From assembly GCF_007833165.1 (NCBI RefSeq), contig NZ_VOBQ01000014.1:186001-250000 (forward strand): a stretch of DNA of 64,000 nucleotides. The letters run 5' to 3'. The DNA comes from Caenimonas sedimenti. Lineage in GTDB: Bacteria; Pseudomonadota; Gammaproteobacteria; Burkholderiales; Burkholderiaceae_C. The position numbers and the translations under genes are program-made. Positions within the stretch are counted from its first letter, which is position 1, and every line of letters starts with the position of its first letter. Positions 52,326 to 61,406 of this stretch are shown piece by piece. Below the pieces are notes generated by a model. That model saw nothing but the letters and a program-made list of their open reading frames with translations. It was not told the DNA's origin and did no database searches.

Positions 52326-54003
52326 CTTTGCGCACGTATTCGGGGAGGAAGCTGCGCCGTGCGCGGTCCGAGAAGACGACAGTGACCTGCAGCGCCGTCG
52401 CCTCCTCCACCACGCCGCGGCCGTAGCGCCGCACCTCGACCAGGTCGCCCCGGGCCAAGGCCGGTGCTTCGCCGGCCTCCTGCTGTTCCTCCTCCGCGGC
52501 CGGCGCATTGCGCAGCAGCTCTTCGACCACCGCTTCATGTGCGGCGATGCGGCGGCAGTTGTCGCAATGGCTGCAACGCTCGAACGGCGCTTCGCCTTCC
52601 AGGTGGTCCAGCAGCACGCGCCAGCGGCACTGGCCGGTCTGCGCGTAGAACACCATGCGCTCCAGCGCCTCGCGGTCCAGGTCCCGCTTGCGGCCGTATT
52701 CGTCCGTGAGGTCCTGCAGGCGCAAGTCGGCGGCACGGCGCAGCAGGCGCAGCGTGCCGTCCTTGGCTTGCGTCACCACCTTGCTCTTGCGCAGCAGCCC
52801 GAGCGCCACCTGGAGCTTGCCGCGGGCGCGGGCCAGCCGGCCTTGCAACAGCGGCAGAGTCCAGCCGGCGCCATCCGGCGGCGGCTGTTGCAATGCGTCG
52901 ACCACGGCGGCGGCATCTTCCTCGGTCGGATAGCGCCCAGCCATGAAGAACTGCTGGATGGCCTTGTCGCCGCGCAGGAACAACAGGGTGCAGCGAGCCG
53001 GCTCGCCATCGCGCCCGGCGCGCCCGGCGCGCCCGGCTTCCTGGTAGTACGCCTCCAGCGTCGCCGGCAACTGGTAGTGCAGCACGAAGCGGATGTCGGG
53101 CTTGTCGATGCCAAGCCCGAAGGCATTGGTGGCAACCATGACGCGGCGCTCGCCCGCCATGAAGGCCTCTTGCATCGCGTGCCGCTCGGCCGCGGGGAGC
53201 TTGCCGTGGTACAGGCCCGCGGCGACGTCGGCCGCCAGCAGCGCCTCGTGCACCGCCTGGGCTGCCTTCACGGTGGCCGTGTAGACGATGCCCGAGCCTT
53301 CCGTGCCCTGCACCACCTTCAGCACCTGGGCGAGCTTGTCCGCCTCACGCGCGACCGGCACGACGCGGAAGTCGAGGTTGGGCCGGTACACGCTGGTGTT
53401 GACGACGCCGTCCGCGGGAATGCCGAGTTGCTGGCAGATGTCGGCCGCGACTTCGTCGGTGGCGGTGGCGGTCAGAGCCAGCACGCAGGGCTTGCCCAGG
53501 CGCGCTGCAACGGCGCCGATCTCCAGGAAGGCGGGGCGAAAGTCATGGCCCCAGTGGGAGATGCAATGCGCCTCGTCGACGGTCAGCAGGCTCACAGGAT
53601 GCGCGCGCAGCAGGTCGATGAAGGCCGGGTCGGCCAGCCGCTCCGGGGTCGTCATGATGATGCGGGCGCTGCCGTCGGCAACGGCGGCTTCGGCCGCCTT
53701 CGCATCGTCGGCGTCGTTCGCGCTGTTCACCTGGACCGCGGCGACGCCGAGCGAACGCAGGCCTTCGACCTGGTCCTTCATCAGCGCGATCAACGGCGAG
53801 ACGACCACCGTCCGGCCGGGCAGCATCAGCGCGGGCAACTGGTAGCACAGCGATTTGCCGGCGCCGGTGGGCATCACGGCCAGCGTGGGCTGGCCGGCGA
53901 GCACGCGGTCGATCACCTCCTGCTGCCCAGGCCGAAGCCGGCGCAGGCCGAAGGTGTCGCGCAACAGCGCGCGCAGGGCGCGGCGGGTCGTGTCGGCTCG
54001 CAC
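52231..54003 (-). CDS. recQ: ATP-dependent DNA helicase RecQ-like
   Basis: A 590-residue RecQ-type 3'-5' helicase. Q motif LRRLRPGQQEVIDRVL, Walker A MPTGAGKS, DEAH motif VDEAHCISHWGHDFRP (aromatic-rich loop), motif VI QEAGRAGRAGRDGEPA and a zinc site near residues 464-499 (the Cys of GQCRWR and CSHCDNC). The RQC and HRDC domains seem reduced; a low-complexity Lys/Arg/Ser/Ala tail ends the protein. The start is GTG 54003. The 3' end overlaps the convergent SH3-like gene by about 95 nt. Confidence 0.9.
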   Translation of the reverse strand: MRADTTRRALRALLRDTFGLRRLRPGQQEVIDRVLAGQPTLAVMPTGAGKSLCYQLPALMLPGRTVVVSPLIALMKDQVEGLRSLGVAAVQVNSANDADDAKAAEAAVADGSARIIMTTPERLADPAFIDLLRAHPVSLLTVDEAHCISHWGHDFRPAFLEIGAVAARLGKPCVLALTATATDEVAADICQQLGIPADGVVNTSVYRPNLDFRVVPVAREADKLAQVLKVVQGTEGSGIVYTATVKAAQAVHEALLAADVAAGLYHGKLPAAERHAMQEAFMAGERRVMVATNAFGLGIDKPDIRFVLHYQLPATLEAYYQEAGRAGRAGRDGEPARCTLLFLRGDKAIQQFFMAGRYPTEEDAAAVVDALQQPPPDGAGWTLPLLQGRLARARGKLQVALGLLRKSKVVTQAKDGTLRLLRRAADLRLQDLTDEYGRKRDLDREALERMVFYAQTGQCRWRVLLDHLEGEAPFERCSHCDNCRRIAAHEAVVEELLRNAPAAEEEQQEAGEAPALARGDLVEVRRYGRGVVEEATALQVTVVFSDRARRSFLPEYVRKANAGPRSSASRKGPASAGKARAPKDRRSAAA

Positions 54004-54014
54004 GCGGCGGCGGC

Positions 54015-54356
54015 TCAGCGGGTCTCGCCGCTTGCGTCGTCGTCGTCTTCGCCGGAAGCGGCATCGTCGGCGGCGTCGAGGTCGGTGAGGGTGAGATCGT
54101 CCTCTTCACGTGCCACCTCGCCGGCCGCCAGGTTGACGATCCGGTCGGGCATGATGTCGCCGCCCTCGCGGGCGTCGCTGCCGGCCACGGCCCCGCGTTC
54201 ACCCGTGCCGCGCGAGTCGCTGTCGGCGTGCGCCTCGGAGGTGCCGATGGTGTCGCTGCCGCTGTCGGAGTTGTCGCTCGGGCCCAGCAGTTCCGACTCG
54301 CGGCCGCTGCGTTGCGTCGGCGCCACGTCCGCGCCGTAGATGCTGCTGTATGCCAT
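54015..54356 (-). CDS. small acidic protein of low complexity
   Basis: A 113-residue protein rich in Asp, Ser, Gly and Glu. It begins MAYSSIYGADVAPTQRSG, contains GPSDNSDSGSDTIG and GGDIMPDRIVNLAAGE, and ends with alternating acidic runs (EEDDLTLTDLDAADD). Probably disordered; a DNA-mimic or chaperone-like role is speculation. Related sequences seem widespread in Burkholderiales, from memory. It lies 11 nt upstream of recQ in the same orientation, so they may be cotranscribed. Confidence 0.75.
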   Translation of the reverse strand: MAYSSIYGADVAPTQRSGRESELLGPSDNSDSGSDTIGTSEAHADSDSRGTGERGAVAGSDAREGGDIMPDRIVNLAAGEVAREEDDLTLTDLDAADDAASGEDDDDASGETR

Positions 54357-54519
54357 GTTCGTTGACTCCTTTGAATCGTTGCGGGGAGTCTGGAACGCGG
54401 CTTTGGGCCATGGCGTCGGCTGGGGTGGCGCGCGGCTGTCGGACGGGGACTGCGCGTCGGGCATGGGCTGTCGAGTCGGCAACAGCGAATGCGCCGGCCC
54501 ATGTCGTAAAGTTCCCGGA

Positions 54520-56067
54520 ATGCAAACCCCCGCACCTCCGGCGCCTGCCGGCCTGCCGCCCTTCGAGGCCATTCCCGATCTCATCCGCGCGCATGCACGG
54601 GCACGGCCGGGGCAGCTGGCTGTCCGGCAAGGCGACCGCTCCCTGGCCTGGAGCGCGTTCGATCAGCAGGTGGACCGGGTGGCGGCAGCGCTGCAGCGCG
54701 ACGGGCTCCAGCCGCGGCAGAGCATCGCCATCTGCGCCGCCAACTCGATCGAATACGCGCTCGTCTTCCTGGGCGCGCTGCGCGCTGGCGCAGCCGTGGC
54801 GCCCCTGCCGACCGGATCGCTGCCGGAGCAGCTGTCCGGCATGCTGGCCGACAGCGGCGCACGGTTGCTGTTCGCCGACGCGAGCGTGCCGGCGTTGGCG
54901 GCGGACGTCAGGCGGATCGCCCTGGACGCGGGCGGCCAGGGCCTGGCTTTCGAGGACTGGCTGGCGCCGCCCGGCAGCACGCCCGAGCCGGTGGCCATCC
55001 AGCCCGAGTGGGCCTTCAACATCATCTATTCGTCGGGCACGACCGGCACGCCCAAGGGCATCATCCAGGCGCATGCGATGCGCTGGGCGCACGTGGCCAG
55101 GGCCGATGCCTACGGCTACGGCCCGGACGCCGTCGCGATGATCGCGACGTCGCTGTGCTCCAACACCACGCTGGTCTGCTTCTTCCCCTGCCTGGCCAAG
55201 GGCGGCACGGTCGTGCTGACCGAAGGCCGCTTCGATGCCGCGAAGTACCTGGCGCTGGCGGAGAAGGTCCGTGCCACCCACGCGATGCTGGTGCCGGTGC
55301 AGTACCACCGCATCATGGCCGTGCCGGACTTCGACCGCTACGACCTTTCGTCCTTCCACATGAAGTTTTGCACCAGCGCGCCCTTCCGCGCCGAGCTGAA
55401 GGCGGACGTGCTGAAGCGCTGGCCCGGCGGCCTGGTGGAGTACTACGGCATGACGGAGGGCGGCGGCACCTGCGTGCTGGAGGCGCACAACTTCCCAGAC
55501 AAGCTGCACACGGTGGGCAAGCCGGCCGAAGGGCACGACATCCGCCTGATCGACGAGGACGGCAAGGAGGTGCCGGCCGGCGAGATCGGCGAGGTGGTGG
55601 GCCGCTCGGTCTCGATGATGACGGCGTATCACAACCAGCCGGGCAAGACGCGGGAAGCCGAGTGGTACGACGCGGACGGCAACCGGTTCATCCGCACCGG
55701 GGACGTCGCGCGCTTCGACGCCGATGGCTTCATGACCTTGATGGACCGCCGCAAGGACATGGTCATCAGCGGCGGCTTCAACATCTACCCGAGCGACCTG
55801 GAGGCCGTGCTGCGCCAGCATGAAGCGGTGGCGGACGTGGCCGTGGTGGGCGTGCCTTCGCCGGAATGGGGCGAATCGCCGGTGGCTTTCGTGGTCGCGA
55901 AAGCGGGTGCCCCTGCCGCCACGGCGCTCAAGGCGTGGGCCAACGAGCGCCTGGGCAAGACGCAGCGGCTGGCGGACCTGCGCTTCATCGACGAGCTGCC
56001 GCGCAGCGACATCGGCAAGGTGCTGAAGCGGCAGCTGCGCGACGACTATGGCCGGGCAGTCGGCTGA
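54520..56067 (+). CDS. acyl-CoA synthetase (AMP-forming)
   Basis: A 515-residue adenylate-forming ligase, probably activating a fatty or aromatic acid to its CoA thioester. Signatures: the P-loop YSSGTTGTPKG, the YYGMTEGGG core, RTGDVARFDADGFMTLMDRRKDMVISGG (hinge Asp and A8) and the catalytic Lys region RSDIGKVLKRQLRD near the C-terminus. The substrate is not deducible. Divergent from the acidic small gene and 146 nt ahead of the 85-residue gene. Confidence 0.92.
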   Translation: MQTPAPPAPAGLPPFEAIPDLIRAHARARPGQLAVRQGDRSLAWSAFDQQVDRVAAALQRDGLQPRQSIAICAANSIEYALVFLGALRAGAAVAPLPTGSLPEQLSGMLADSGARLLFADASVPALAADVRRIALDAGGQGLAFEDWLAPPGSTPEPVAIQPEWAFNIIYSSGTTGTPKGIIQAHAMRWAHVARADAYGYGPDAVAMIATSLCSNTTLVCFFPCLAKGGTVVLTEGRFDAAKYLALAEKVRATHAMLVPVQYHRIMAVPDFDRYDLSSFHMKFCTSAPFRAELKADVLKRWPGGLVEYYGMTEGGGTCVLEAHNFPDKLHTVGKPAEGHDIRLIDEDGKEVPAGEIGEVVGRSVSMMTAYHNQPGKTREAEWYDADGNRFIRTGDVARFDADGFMTLMDRRKDMVISGGFNIYPSDLEAVLRQHEAVADVAVVGVPSPEWGESPVAFVVAKAGAPAATALKAWANERLGKTQRLADLRFIDELPRSDIGKVLKRQLRDDYGRAVG

Positions 56068-56213
56068 CAAGCCGCTGCTCGCAAATCGACGCCTACGGTC
56101 GCGCTGAACGCTGACGGCGAGGCTCGCCGGCTGCTGGCGGCAAATCACCCGGCCGGCGCACAACGGCGCTGGCGCGCGCGGGCGATCCTGGGGGCACCCC
56201 AGGAGATGAACCC

Positions 56214-56471
56214 ATGAAATACATGCACAAGGCCCTCTGGCAACCCGACGGCCATCTGGTGATCCGCGGCAACAGCCGCGCCCTGCTGTACCGTGCCGTG
56301 GAAGACGTGCGTGCCGAGGTGATGCGGCATGAGGCCGACGCGCAGGTGCTGCGCACGCTGCAAGCCCTGCAGGACATGCTCGGCAGCTACGACGCGCCGC
56401 TGCCGACCGCCAACGAACTCCTGGGCGACCCGGCCAAGCAGCTCGTCGCGCGGAATCTACTCAAGGGCTGA
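56214..56471 (+). CDS. small protein of unknown function
   Basis: An 85-residue hydrophilic protein (MKYMHKALWQPDGHLVIRG start) that looks mostly helical, with a middle RTLQALQDMLGSYDAPLPT stretch. Preceded by an AGGAG box about 8 nt upstream. No family recognised. It converges on putA with a 7-nt gap. Confidence 0.6.
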   Translation: MKYMHKALWQPDGHLVIRGNSRALLYRAVEDVRAEVMRHEADAQVLRTLQALQDMLGSYDAPLPTANELLGDPAKQLVARNLLKG

Positions 56472-56478
56472 GCCGCCC

Positions 56479-59448
56479 TCACGCCAGCAAGGCGACGTTG
56501 CCGCCCGCGGCGGTGGTGTTGATCGTGACGGTCTGCTCCGCGCAGAAGCGATACAGGTAGTGCGGCCCGCCCGCCTTCGGGCCGGTCCCGGAAAGGCCTT
56601 CGCCACCGAACGGCTGCACCCCCACCACGGCACCGATCATGTTGCGGTTGACGTAGACGTTGCCGATGTGCGCACTGTCGGCCAGGGCCAGTGAACGGCT
56701 GTCGATGCGGGTCTGGATCCCGAGCGTGAGACCGTAGCCCAGCACGTTGATCGCCTCGATCACCTGCAACGGGTCGCCGCGCCAGCGCACCACGTGCAGG
56801 ACCGGCCCGAAGATCTCCTGCTTCACCTCGGCAATGTCCGAGAGCTCGAAGGCCTGGGGCGGGATCAGCCGAGAGGCTGGCGCGGCCTCGCCCGGCGGCA
56901 GCAACGGCCGCGCTTCTGCATGCAGGCGGCGCAAGTGCTTCTGCAAACCTTCAAAGGCTTCATCGTCGATCACGGGTCCGACATCGGTCGCCCACTGCGC
57001 CGGATCGCCGGTGACCAGTTCGCGCGCGGCGCCCTGGATCATCGCGATCACGCCATCGGCGATGGCTTCGTGCACGCACAGCAACCGGAGCGCGGAGCAG
57101 CGCTGGCCGGCGGACCGGAAAGCGCTCTGCACCACCGCGTCCGCCACCTGCTCCGGCAGTGCGGTGGAGTCCACCAGCATCGCGTTGATGCCGCCGGTTT
57201 CTGCGATCAGGGGCACGATGGGGCCGTCCTTGGCGGCCAGCGCGCGCTGGATGATCTTGGCCACCTGGGTGGAGCCGGTGAAGACGACGCCGGCGATGCG
57301 CGGGTCGGCCACCAATGCGGCGCCCACGGTCTCGCCCGGACCATGCAGCAGTTGCAGCACGTCCGGCGGCACGCCGGCCGCATGCAGCAGCTTGACCGCT
57401 TCGAGCGCGATGGCGGGCGTCTGTTCGGCCGGCTTCGCCAGCACGGTGTTGCCGGTGGCCAGCGCCGCCGCGACCTGTCCGGTGAAGATGGCCAGCGGGA
57501 AGTTCCAGGGGCTGATGCAGACCCAGGGCCCGCGGGCGGTGAGCCGCAGGGTGTTGCTCTCGCCGGTGGGTCCGGGCAAGGTCACCGGCTGGAGGATGCG
57601 CTCGGCTTCGCCCGCGTAGTAGCGCAGAAAATCAACGGCCTCACGCACTTCGGCCACACAGTCGCCCCAGGTCTTGGCGGCTTCCTTCACCAGCAGCGCG
57701 CACAGGGGCGCCATGCGCTCCTCCATCGCGTCGGCCGCGCGCCGGAGCATGCCGGCGCGTTGCTCCACCGGCGCGCGCGACCAGCCCGGGCAGGCCGTGC
57801 GGCTGCGCGCCACCGCCTCGGCGATGCGCGCGGGGTCCGCTTCCGGCACGGCGGGCACCGTCACCTGCGCGGCGGCCTGTTCCAGCGGCGCGCGCAGGTC
57901 CGGCATCGCCAAATCCAGCCCGGCGCTGTTGCGCCGCAGCGGGCCGTACAGGTCCGGCGGCAGCGGCTGCGACGGCACCGGCTGCAGGTGCAACGGCGAC
58001 TGCAGCAACTCCTGCATGCCGATGGACTCGTCGTTCAGCTGGTGCACGAACGACGAGTTCGCGCCGTTTTCCAGCAGGCGGCGCACGAGGTAGGCGAGCA
58101 GGTCGCGGTGCTGGCCGACCGGCGCGTAGACACGGCAGGCCAGCAGCGGGTTCTTCAGCACCTCGCGGTACACGCCTTCCCCCATCCCGTGCAGCCGCTG
58201 CAGTTCGAAGGGTGCGCCCGTGCGATTTGCCATCTGAATGATCGCGGCGATGGTCCCGGCGTTGTGCGTCGCGAACTGCGGATAGATCACGTCGTGCGCC
58301 TCCAGCAGTGCGCGGGCGCACGCGAGGTACGAGATGTCCGTGTGGTTCTTGTGCGTGAACACCGGGTAGTGCGGCAACCCGAGTTCCTGCGCGCGCTTGA
58401 TCTCGGCGTCCCAGTAGGCGCCCTTGACCAGCCGGCACATCAGGCGGATGCGGTGCCGGCGCGCGACACCGGCCACATGGGCGATCAGCTCCAGTGCACG
58501 GGTCTGGTAGGCCTGCAGCGCCAGGCCGAAGCCGTGCCATTGCGGGTGGTTTTGTCCGACCTGCGCGGCCAGCGCCTCAAACACTTCCAGCGACAGTTCG
58601 AGCCGGTCGACCTCTTCGGCGTCGATGGTGAGATTGATGTTGGCCGCGGCCGCCTGCGCGCACAGCGCGGCCACCTGGGGCACGAGTTCCCGCAGCACGC
58701 GCTCACGCTGCAAGGCCTCGTAGCGCGGGTGCAGCGCGCTCAGCTTGATGGAGATGCCGTCGTTGTGCTGCACGGGCCGGGTGGGGTCGGCGCCTTGCGC
58801 GATCGCGGCGATGGCGGCGCGGTAGTGGGACAGGTAGCGCCCCGCATCCTCCGCGGTGCGCGCACCTTCTCCCAGCATGTCGTACGAGAACCGCAGGTTC
58901 GGCTGGCGCCGTTTGGCTGCCACCGCTTCGTCCATCGCCTCGGCGATGTCCTGCCCCAGCACGAACTGGCGGCCGAGCAACTGCACGGCCCGCAGGGTGG
59001 CCGCGACCACCGTGCGGGCGCCCAGCTTGCCGAACAGCCCCGGCTCGCCGGCCGGCAGGAAGCGCTTGGACATGGCGATGGCGCTTTGCGACAGGCGCGC
59101 CAGCGCCCCGTCGGTGGCGCCATCGAAATCGGCCCGCGACAACTGGTCGGCCGTCAGGGCGATCGCGGTCTCGGCGTCCGGCACACGCAGCAAGGCCTCG
59201 GCCAGCCGCATCAGCGCCAGGCCTTCGGCGCTGGAGATCGGGTATTCCTTCAGCAGGCTTTCCATCGCCCAGAACGGCGGCGGGTGGCGGCGCACCGCCT
59301 GCACCCAGGGACTCGCCGCCTGGACGGCCGCGGCCCAGTCGAGGGCGGTCGACAGGCTGCGCAGCCGGTCGGCCACGATGCCGGCTTCAGGGCGGTATGG
59401 AGAGGGCAGGCGTTGCGGAACGGACACGGAAGATTCCTTGAAATGCAT
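56479..59448 (-). CDS. putA: bifunctional proline dehydrogenase / P5C dehydrogenase
   Basis: A long enzyme (989 residues from the chosen start) that oxidises proline to glutamate. The PRODH barrel has FSYDMLGEGART and LMCRLVKGAYWDAEIK; the aldehyde dehydrogenase half has WNFPLAIFTGQVAAALATGN and the catalytic Cys near residue 784 in AGQRCSALRLL. The N-terminal ribbon-helix-helix repressor domain of E. coli PutA is absent, so regulation must come from elsewhere. The start is uncertain: ATG 59457, ATG 59448 and GTG 59427 (with AAGGA) are all in frame. Divergent from an Lrp-type regulator. Confidence 0.92.
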   Translation of the reverse strand: MHFKESSVSVPQRLPSPYRPEAGIVADRLRSLSTALDWAAAVQAASPWVQAVRRHPPPFWAMESLLKEYPISSAEGLALMRLAEALLRVPDAETAIALTADQLSRADFDGATDGALARLSQSAIAMSKRFLPAGEPGLFGKLGARTVVAATLRAVQLLGRQFVLGQDIAEAMDEAVAAKRRQPNLRFSYDMLGEGARTAEDAGRYLSHYRAAIAAIAQGADPTRPVQHNDGISIKLSALHPRYEALQRERVLRELVPQVAALCAQAAAANINLTIDAEEVDRLELSLEVFEALAAQVGQNHPQWHGFGLALQAYQTRALELIAHVAGVARRHRIRLMCRLVKGAYWDAEIKRAQELGLPHYPVFTHKNHTDISYLACARALLEAHDVIYPQFATHNAGTIAAIIQMANRTGAPFELQRLHGMGEGVYREVLKNPLLACRVYAPVGQHRDLLAYLVRRLLENGANSSFVHQLNDESIGMQELLQSPLHLQPVPSQPLPPDLYGPLRRNSAGLDLAMPDLRAPLEQAAAQVTVPAVPEADPARIAEAVARSRTACPGWSRAPVEQRAGMLRRAADAMEERMAPLCALLVKEAAKTWGDCVAEVREAVDFLRYYAGEAERILQPVTLPGPTGESNTLRLTARGPWVCISPWNFPLAIFTGQVAAALATGNTVLAKPAEQTPAIALEAVKLLHAAGVPPDVLQLLHGPGETVGAALVADPRIAGVVFTGSTQVAKIIQRALAAKDGPIVPLIAETGGINAMLVDSTALPEQVADAVVQSAFRSAGQRCSALRLLCVHEAIADGVIAMIQGAARELVTGDPAQWATDVGPVIDDEAFEGLQKHLRRLHAEARPLLPPGEAAPASRLIPPQAFELSDIAEVKQEIFGPVLHVVRWRGDPLQVIEAINVLGYGLTLGIQTRIDSRSLALADSAHIGNVYVNRNMIGAVVGVQPFGGEGLSGTGPKAGGPHYLYRFCAEQTVTINTTAAGGNVALLA

Positions 59449-59522
59449 GCCCTCCATGTTCCCTGTCTTGGTGATGAGTTTTTCGCTAAAGTCGAGCGCT
59501 ACCACGACCGATTCTGCTGCGC

Positions 59523-60002
59523 ATGGCCTCTGATCTCGGCGATCTCGACCGCATCGACCTGAAAATCCTGAATGTCCTTCAGGCCGACGGCCGCCTGGCC
59601 AACCTCAAGCTGGCCGAGGCCGTCGCGCTCTCGCCGACTGCGGTGCTGGCTCGCGTGCAACGGCTCACCCGGGACGGCTACATCCTGGGCTACGAGGCGC
59701 GGCTCGACCCTTTGAAGCTGGGCGCCGGGATGCTGGTCTTCGTCGAGGTGCTGCTCGATCGAACCACGCCGAACGTCTTCGAAGCCTTCAAGGCGGCGGT
59801 GCAAGTGCATCCGGAAATCATGGAGTGCCACATGGTGGCCGGCGGTTTCGACTACCTGATGAAGACGCGCACGGCGGACATGCAGGCCTACCGCGAGTTC
59901 GCCGGCACCGTGCTGTGGCAATTGCCCGGGGTGCGCGAGACGCGGACTTACGCGGTGATGGAGGAAGTGAAGAACACCACGCGGTTGCCGCTGCCTGTGT
60001 AG
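59523..60002 (+). CDS. Lrp/AsnC-family regulator, probably of putA
   Basis: A 159-residue regulator: N-terminal winged helix (LDRIDLKILNVLQADGRLAN, then LAEAVALSPTAVLARVQRL) and the C-terminal RAM ligand-binding domain (LGAGMLVFVEVLLDRTTP, HMVAGGFDYLMKTRTADM). Start ATG 59523. Because putA here lacks its own DNA-binding domain, this divergently placed Lrp protein is the probable proline-responsive controller (PutR-like); that link is inferred from position. Confidence 0.88.
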   Translation: MASDLGDLDRIDLKILNVLQADGRLANLKLAEAVALSPTAVLARVQRLTRDGYILGYEARLDPLKLGAGMLVFVEVLLDRTTPNVFEAFKAAVQVHPEIMECHMVAGGFDYLMKTRTADMQAYREFAGTVLWQLPGVRETRTYAVMEEVKNTTRLPLPV

Positions 60003-60083
60003 CTTTTCACGGGAAGCCGCCGCTGCTTTGCCGCTATAGCGTTCCGTCGCGGCAGAATCGCGCATTTCGAGGAGTACCGACCC

Positions 60084-60635
60084 ATGCGCATCCCCGCCAT
60101 CCTGTCTGCCGCCGTGCTCGCCGGCGCCACTTTGGCCGCCTCGGCCCAGACCATGAAGCCCGGCCTGTGGGAAATCAACAACAAGATGAACAACCCGCAG
60201 ATGGACCAGGCGATGGCCGAAATGCAGAAGCAGATGGCGGCCATGCCCCCCGAACAGCGCAAGCAGATGGAAGCCGCGATGGCCAAGAGCGGCGTCCAGA
60301 TGGCGCCATCCGGCCCCGGCGGCGGCATGGCGGTGCGCATGTGCATGACCAAGGAGATGACCGAGCGCAACGAGGTGCCCATGCACCAGAGCGATTGCAA
60401 GATCACCAGCCAGTCGAAATCCGGCAGCACCACCAAGATGGCGTTCAGCTGCGCCAACCCGCCCAGCAGCGGGGAGGGCGAATACACCATGGTCAGTCCG
60501 GAGGCGTACCGGAGCAAGATGACGATGAAGACCGTGGTGGCCGGAAAGCCCGAGACCATGAGCATGGACACCTCGGGCAAGTGGCTGGGCGCCGACTGCG
60601 GCACGGTCAAGCCGATGCAGATGCCCGCGAAATAA
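60084..60635 (+). CDS. DUF3617 family exported protein
   Basis: A 183-residue protein with signal peptide (RIPAILSAAVLAGATLAASAQ) followed by TMKPGLWEI, the DUF3617 hallmark, a Met/Gln-rich helix (MDQAMAEMQKQMAAMPPE), MAVRMCMTKEMTERN and a conserved beta part (DCKITSQSKSGSTTKMAFSC, GKWLGADCGTVKP). Periplasmic; function unknown. The Cys placement suggests a disulfide. Confidence 0.9.
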   Translation: MRIPAILSAAVLAGATLAASAQTMKPGLWEINNKMNNPQMDQAMAEMQKQMAAMPPEQRKQMEAAMAKSGVQMAPSGPGGGMAVRMCMTKEMTERNEVPMHQSDCKITSQSKSGSTTKMAFSCANPPSSGEGEYTMVSPEAYRSKMTMKTVVAGKPETMSMDTSGKWLGADCGTVKPMQMPAK

Positions 60636-60664
60636 CGAGGCGGCGCGGCCCGCCCGAGCCCGGA

Positions 60665-61354
60665 CTAGGCCGGCGGCCGGCCCCCGAAGATGGCCGTGCC
60701 CACCCGCACCATCGTGCTGCCGGCGTGGATCGCCGCTTCCAGGTCGGCGGTCATCCCCATCGACAGCGTGTCCAGCGCCAGGCCAGCCGCTCGCAGCGAC
60801 TGGAACAGCTCGCGCGCGCGGCGGTGCACCGCCACCTGCTCGTCGAAGTCTTCCAAGGGCTCGGGAATCGTCATCAGCCCGCGCAGCCGCAGCCGTGGCA
60901 GGGCGGCGACAGCGCGCGCCAGATCCAGTGCCTCGCCGGGCGGGATGCCCGATTTGGTGCTTCCCCCGTCGATGTTCACCTGGAGGCAGACCTGCAGGGG
61001 TGGCAGGCCCTCGGGCCTTTGCTCGTCCAGCCGCTGGGCCGTCTTCAGGCGGTCGATGCTGTGCGCCCAATGAAAGTGGGCGGCCACCAGCCGCGTCTTG
61101 TTGCTCTGGATCGGGCCGATGCAGTGCCATTCCAGCGGCAGGTCCGCCAGCAGGGCGATCTTCTCCACCGCCTCCTGGATGTAGTTCTCGCCGAAGGCCT
61201 TCTGCCCCGCGGCGAAGGCCGCGCGCACCGCATCGGGGCCGAAGGTCTTGGACACGGCGAGCAACGTGACATCGGTCACGGGGCGTCCCGCCGCCTCGCA
61301 GGCCGAGGCGATCCGGGTTTGAACGCTCTGGAGCTTGTCGCCAATCGTCGTCAT
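60665..61354 (-). CDS. yggS: YggS-type PLP homeostasis protein
   Basis: A 229-residue PLP-binding TIM-barrel protein that buffers pyridoxal phosphate and affects amino-acid metabolism. PLP Lys is in LLAVSKTFGP (about K36); other conserved segments are FGENYIQEA, WHCIGPIQSNK, VNIDGGSTKSG, GLMTIPEPL and MGMTADLEAAI, ending in VRVGTAIFGGR. Start ATG 61354. Divergent from pilT, a common arrangement in proteobacteria. Confidence 0.94.
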   Translation of the reverse strand: MTTIGDKLQSVQTRIASACEAAGRPVTDVTLLAVSKTFGPDAVRAAFAAGQKAFGENYIQEAVEKIALLADLPLEWHCIGPIQSNKTRLVAAHFHWAHSIDRLKTAQRLDEQRPEGLPPLQVCLQVNIDGGSTKSGIPPGEALDLARAVAALPRLRLRGLMTIPEPLEDFDEQVAVHRRARELFQSLRAAGLALDTLSMGMTADLEAAIHAGSTMVRVGTAIFGGRPPA

Positions 61355-61406
61355 AATGGGCCGGCCCCCAATGCCGCCCGGGGCAAAAGATAAGGAAGAG
61401 GGATTC

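Noticed and set aside
59427..59457. Choice among three putA starts
   Set aside because: No start is decisive. ATG 59448 is used as a compromise; GTG 59427 has the better ribosome site. The enzyme domains are unaffected.
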